From: Nannocystis sp.
Lineage (GTDB): Bacteria > Myxococcota_A > Polyangia > Nannocystales > Nannocystaceae
Assembly: GCA_016712315.1 (NCBI GenBank)
Contig: JADJRG010000029.1
Coordinates: forward strand, 434,001-498,000
DNA length: 64,000 nt
Direction of reading: 5' to 3'
Shown here: positions 61,271 through 64,000 of the stretch, in pieces
Layout of the letters: every line of letters begins with the position of its first letter
How positions within the stretch are numbered: the first letter of the stretch is position 1
Made by a program: the position numbers and the translations under genes
The notes under the pieces: model-generated
The model's input: only the letters and a program-made list of their open reading frames with translations
Database searches by the model: none
Told to the model about the DNA's origin: nothing

Positions 61271-62289
61271 CCGGCGGCTTGACTTGGGTGTTGACTCGTT
61301 TGCGGATGGTGCTGGTGGCGACGCTGTTGGCGCTGTTGATCCCGCTGAGCGCGGCCCAGGCAGAGACGGGGACGCCCGCGGGCTGGGACGTCGAGTCGGC
61401 CTCGTCGCAGGTGATCATCGGTCGCGTCGTGCTGCGTTATGACCCGTCATTGGCGGCGGAGGCGCTGGCGCTAGCCCAGGAGATCCCGCAGTGGTGGTCT
61501 GAGCTGGAGCAGGGTATGGCTGGCGATCTCGATGATCGTTTGATAATCAACTATGTGACCCACGCCGGGAGGATCGCGGACGCGACGGGGATGCCGCGCT
61601 GGGCCGCCGGGGTGGCTCACTCGCCGAGCGGTGAGATCATGGTCGCCGAGCACGGGCCCGACGGCAGCCTCAGCGATCTCGATAACCTGGTCCGCCACGA
61701 GCTGGCGCACGTGGCCTTGTACCGGGCGACCAGCGGGGTGCCGTTGCCGCGGTGGTTTCATGAGGGGATCGCGGAGAGCTTCGCGGATCGGGTGGATATC
61801 CTCCGCTCGCAGAGCTTGGCGGCGGCGGTGTTCGGGGTCGGAGTGCCGCGTTTGGACGGCCTCGAGTCGAGCTTTCGTGGCGATCCGCAGCAGGTGACGG
61901 TGGCGTACGCGGCGGCCCGTGATCTCGTGAACCACATGCGGTACCGGTCAGGGGGCGACGGTCGCCAGCTCCGGCAGCTGCTGGCGCAGCTCGGTCGCGG
62001 GCGCGGCTTTGACGCGGCGGTGCTCTCGTCCTTCGGTGTGACGATGGAGGAGCTCGAGGTCGAGTGGCGTGGGGGGCTCAGCGGCCGCTTCTCGTGGTTC
62101 CCCATGGTCTCGTCGGGTGGTATGCCGTTCTTCGTGCTGGGGCCGCTGGTCGGGGTCGCGTTCGTTCGGCGTCGCCGGCAGATCCGCGCGGGGTGGGCAC
62201 GCCTCGATCGCGAAGAGGCGCTCGCGCAGGCCAAGATGCTGGCGAGCGCGCCGATGGCGATGGGCCGCGCGGCGACCTGCCGCTGCTGA
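61267..62289 (+). CDS. Exported peptidase-MA-like metalloprotein
   Basis: The 340-residue protein has a signal peptide (MVLVATLLALLIPLSAAQAE) and a gluzincin-type site: HELAH at residue 144 in NLVRHELAHVALYR, followed by WFHEGIAESFADRVDI, where the second Glu would be a zinc ligand. This is the peptidase MA pattern, seen again in the large protein at 53741. A C-terminal hydrophobic segment (GGMPFFVLGPLVGVAFV) and basic residues after it suggest an inner-membrane anchor with the domain in the periplasm. It overlaps the previous gene by four bases. The substrate is unknown. Confidence 0.75.
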   Translation: MTGGLTWVLTRLRMVLVATLLALLIPLSAAQAETGTPAGWDVESASSQVIIGRVVLRYDPSLAAEALALAQEIPQWWSELEQGMAGDLDDRLIINYVTHAGRIADATGMPRWAAGVAHSPSGEIMVAEHGPDGSLSDLDNLVRHELAHVALYRATSGVPLPRWFHEGIAESFADRVDILRSQSLAAAVFGVGVPRLDGLESSFRGDPQQVTVAYAAARDLVNHMRYRSGGDGRQLRQLLAQLGRGRGFDAAVLSSFGVTMEELEVEWRGGLSGRFSWFPMVSSGGMPFFVLGPLVGVAFVRRRRQIRAGWARLDREEALAQAKMLASAPMAMGRAATCRC

Positions 62290-62306
62290 GGTCGAGGATC
62301 CTGGAC

Positions 62307-62897
62307 GTGCTGCGGATCTCGGCCGGTCGGATGAAGGGGCGCAGGCTGCTGCCGATCCCCGATCAGGCGCGCGATGTGCGTCCGAGCGGGGCTCGAGTGC
62401 GAGAGGCGATCTTCGATCGTTTGCAGGGAGAGGTCATCGAGGCACGGACGCTGGATCTCTTCGCCGGATCGGGTGCGTTGGCGATCGAGGCGCTCAGCCG
62501 CGGCGCCTCGGCGGCGACGGTTGTTGAGCGCGATCCGGCGCTCGTGAGGCGGCTGTTCGCGCAACGCGACGCGCTCGCGCTGGGCGGCGCGCTGACGGTG
62601 GTCGACCGAGAGGCGCTGACTTGGCTGCGCGATCCGCTGCAGCGGGCGCGCCGAGGGCCTTTTGATCTGGTGTTCCTCGATCCTCCCTATGCGGCGGCGG
62701 CGGAGCTCTGTGGCGGCGCGCTGGCGCTCCTCGCGGAGGGGTGGCTCGCGCCAGACGCCGATGTGGTGGTCGAGTATGGCCGCCACGGCGGTCATTCGCC
62801 CGTGATCGCGCGGCCGGAGGGGTATGTGCTGCTCGCGGCGCGCGTGTATGGGGAGAGCTCGGTGGATTTCCTCCGCTGGCAGGCTGCCACGGGGTAA
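62307..62897 (+). CDS. rsmD: 16S rRNA (guanine(966)-N(2))-methyltransferase
   Basis: The 196-residue methyltransferase has the family N-terminus RISAGRMKGRRLLPIP, VRPSGARVREAIFDRL, the SAM-binding LDLFAGSGALAIEALSRGA and the catalytic FDLVFLDPPYAAA (DPPY motif). It methylates G966 of 16S rRNA. The GTG at 62307 matches the usual RsmD start; the longer frame overlaps the previous gene. Confidence 0.93.
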   Translation: MLRISAGRMKGRRLLPIPDQARDVRPSGARVREAIFDRLQGEVIEARTLDLFAGSGALAIEALSRGASAATVVERDPALVRRLFAQRDALALGGALTVVDREALTWLRDPLQRARRGPFDLVFLDPPYAAAAELCGGALALLAEGWLAPDADVVVEYGRHGGHSPVIARPEGYVLLAARVYGESSVDFLRWQAATG

Positions 62898-62906
62898 GAT
62901 CGCCCC

Positions 62907-64000
62907 GTGAGTGCACGATCGACCAGCGAGCTTGAGATCAACGCGCGGGCGCAGGCGATTCGACCGTCGGCGACGCTGGCGGTCGCTGCGCGGGCCAAGG
63001 CGCTCCGGCTCGAAGGGCGACGCGTGCTCGATTTCAGCACCGGGGAGCCCGACTTCAAGCCGCCTGCGGCGGTGACCGCGACCGTGAGCGAATTTTTGCG
63101 CACGCGGCCGGTCCACTATCCGCCTGTCGCCGGCCTCACCGAGCTACGCGAGGAAGTGGCGCTCCAACTGGGCGCCGTCCATGGGCGTGCGTTTTCGAGC
63201 GCGGAGGTGATGGTCTCCGCAGGGGCGAAGCACGCGCTCGCGAACTTGTTCATGGTGACGCTATCGCCTGGCGATGAGGTGGTGATCCTGGCGCCGTATT
63301 GGGTCTCTTACCCGGATATGGTGCGCCTCGCGGGCGGTGTCCCACGGGTGGCGACGGCGAGAATCGAGGATCGATGGCAGATCCGCCCTGAGGCGCTGGC
63401 AGCGGTGCTGGGGCCGCGTACTCGTTTTGTCGTGATCAACAGTCCGTCGAACCCGACCGGCGCAGTGCTCAGCGGGGCAGAGATTCAGGCGATCGTGGCG
63501 CTGATCGAGGAGTTGGCGCCGTCGGCGTGGCTGATCCTCGATGACATTTACCGTCGCCTGGTCTACGGCGACGCGAAGCACGTGAGCGCCTTTCGAGCCC
63601 TCGGTGATCGCTTCGATCGGATCGTCGCGGTCGACGGGGTCTCGAAGAGCTATGCGATGACAGGCTATCGGATCGGCTTTCTCCTCGCCCCTGCGCCGGT
63701 GATCGCGGCGGCGTCGCGGATCCAAGGGCAGATGACCTCAGGGGTGGCGATGCCGTCGCAGGTCGCGGCGTTGGCGGCGCTCCGCGATCCCGCGGGGGAG
63801 GAGGTGCTGGCGACGATGCTGGGGGCGTTCGGGCGCCGTCGTCGGCTGGTGATCGAGGAGATCGGGGCGATCGAGAGCGTAGGGTTCTTGCCGCCGGATG
63901 GCGCCTTCTACGCGTTCTTCGACGTGCGCCGGCACCTCGGGCCAGGGACGCCCTTCGCCGACGATCTCGCGCTGGCGACGTGGTTGCTCGAGCGTGAGTC
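62907..64000 (+). CDS. Class I/II aminotransferase (AspC-like), 3' end outside the window
   Basis: The frame stays open to the right edge, so the last part of the gene is missing. It encodes at least 364 residues. The family start is AQAIRPSATLAVAARAKAL, then LDFSTGEPDFKPP, NSPSNPTGAVLSG (Asn-Pro motif), ILDDIYRRLVYG (Asp-Tyr that contact PLP) and VDGVSKSYAMTGYRIGFL, with the PLP Lys at residue 247. This is the aspartate/aromatic aminotransferase class Ib pattern. The start is GTG at 62907, 9 bases after rsmD. Confidence 0.92.
   Translation, partial: MSARSTSELEINARAQAIRPSATLAVAARAKALRLEGRRVLDFSTGEPDFKPPAAVTATVSEFLRTRPVHYPPVAGLTELREEVALQLGAVHGRAFSSAEVMVSAGAKHALANLFMVTLSPGDEVVILAPYWVSYPDMVRLAGGVPRVATARIEDRWQIRPEALAAVLGPRTRFVVINSPSNPTGAVLSGAEIQAIVALIEELAPSAWLILDDIYRRLVYGDAKHVSAFRALGDRFDRIVAVDGVSKSYAMTGYRIGFLLAPAPVIAAASRIQGQMTSGVAMPSQVAALAALRDPAGEEVLATMLGAFGRRRRLVIEEIGAIESVGFLPPDGAFYAFFDVRRHLGPGTPFADDLALATWLLERE

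Overview
The window is very GC-rich, gene-dense bacterial DNA with many GTG/TTG starts and 1-4 base stop/start overlaps. It looks like a Myxococcota chromosome, most likely of the Nannocystis/Plesiocystis type. This rests on the many predicted lipoproteins with Ser/Thr/Asp/Gly linkers after the lipobox, the cysteine-rich CGDG...ECDDGN repeats, a choice-of-anchor-L-like protein, and an rpoN-hpf-hprK-rapZ-PTS cluster. I saw no rRNA or tRNA genes, CRISPR arrays, phages or insertion sequences. It reads as core chromosome with lineage-specific envelope genes in between.

Layout. 1-9.4 kb: the 3' part of an Lgt-like gene, an ABC-F ATPase, a zinc-ribbon/TPR protein, a PLP enzyme and a fadJ-fadI beta-oxidation pair. 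9.4-13.6 kb: a CapA-like gene damaged by a G-rich tract, a lytic transglycosylase, an AIM24-like protein, pgsA and pabB. 13.6-15.6 kb (minus): an lspA-lgt-lspA operon. 15.7-22.1 kb: mixed envelope and SDR genes and a cysteine-repeat lipoprotein. 22.3-25.4 kb (minus): mdh-sucC-sucD. 25.5-33.8 kb: secreted or lipid-anchored proteins (choice-of-anchor L, M28 peptidase, lysozyme-like, M15), plus a KAS III and a NYN-like protein.

33.8-40.7 kb (minus) is the most interesting block. A cobalamin riboswitch precedes a BtuB-like TonB receptor, two tandem paralogous lipoproteins predicted to be beta-propellers, a BtuF-like binding lipoprotein and a BtuC-like permease. The propeller lipoproteins resemble in concept the BtuG surface B12-capture proteins of Bacteroides. 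The receptor frame has no ATG, GTG or TTG start; the only suitable site is an ATC behind a Shine-Dalgarno-like GGGAG that lies inside a predicted riboswitch-linked hairpin. No BtuD ATPase is encoded in the block.

40.8-45.4 kb: a metzincin-like lipoprotein, a TerB-like protein, rpoZ with a long acidic tail, a tiny lipoprotein and a biotin carboxylase. 45.4-53.7 kb: pyrG, then rpoN-hpf-hprK-rapZ-EIIA-HPr-EI, a PTS with no sugar permease nearby and so probably regulatory. 53.7-64 kb: a very large peptidase/propeller/Omp85-like outer-membrane protein, cbiX-serA (minus), a three-gene set of exported unknowns that includes an HELAH protein, rsmD, and the 5' part of an aminotransferase that runs off the right edge.
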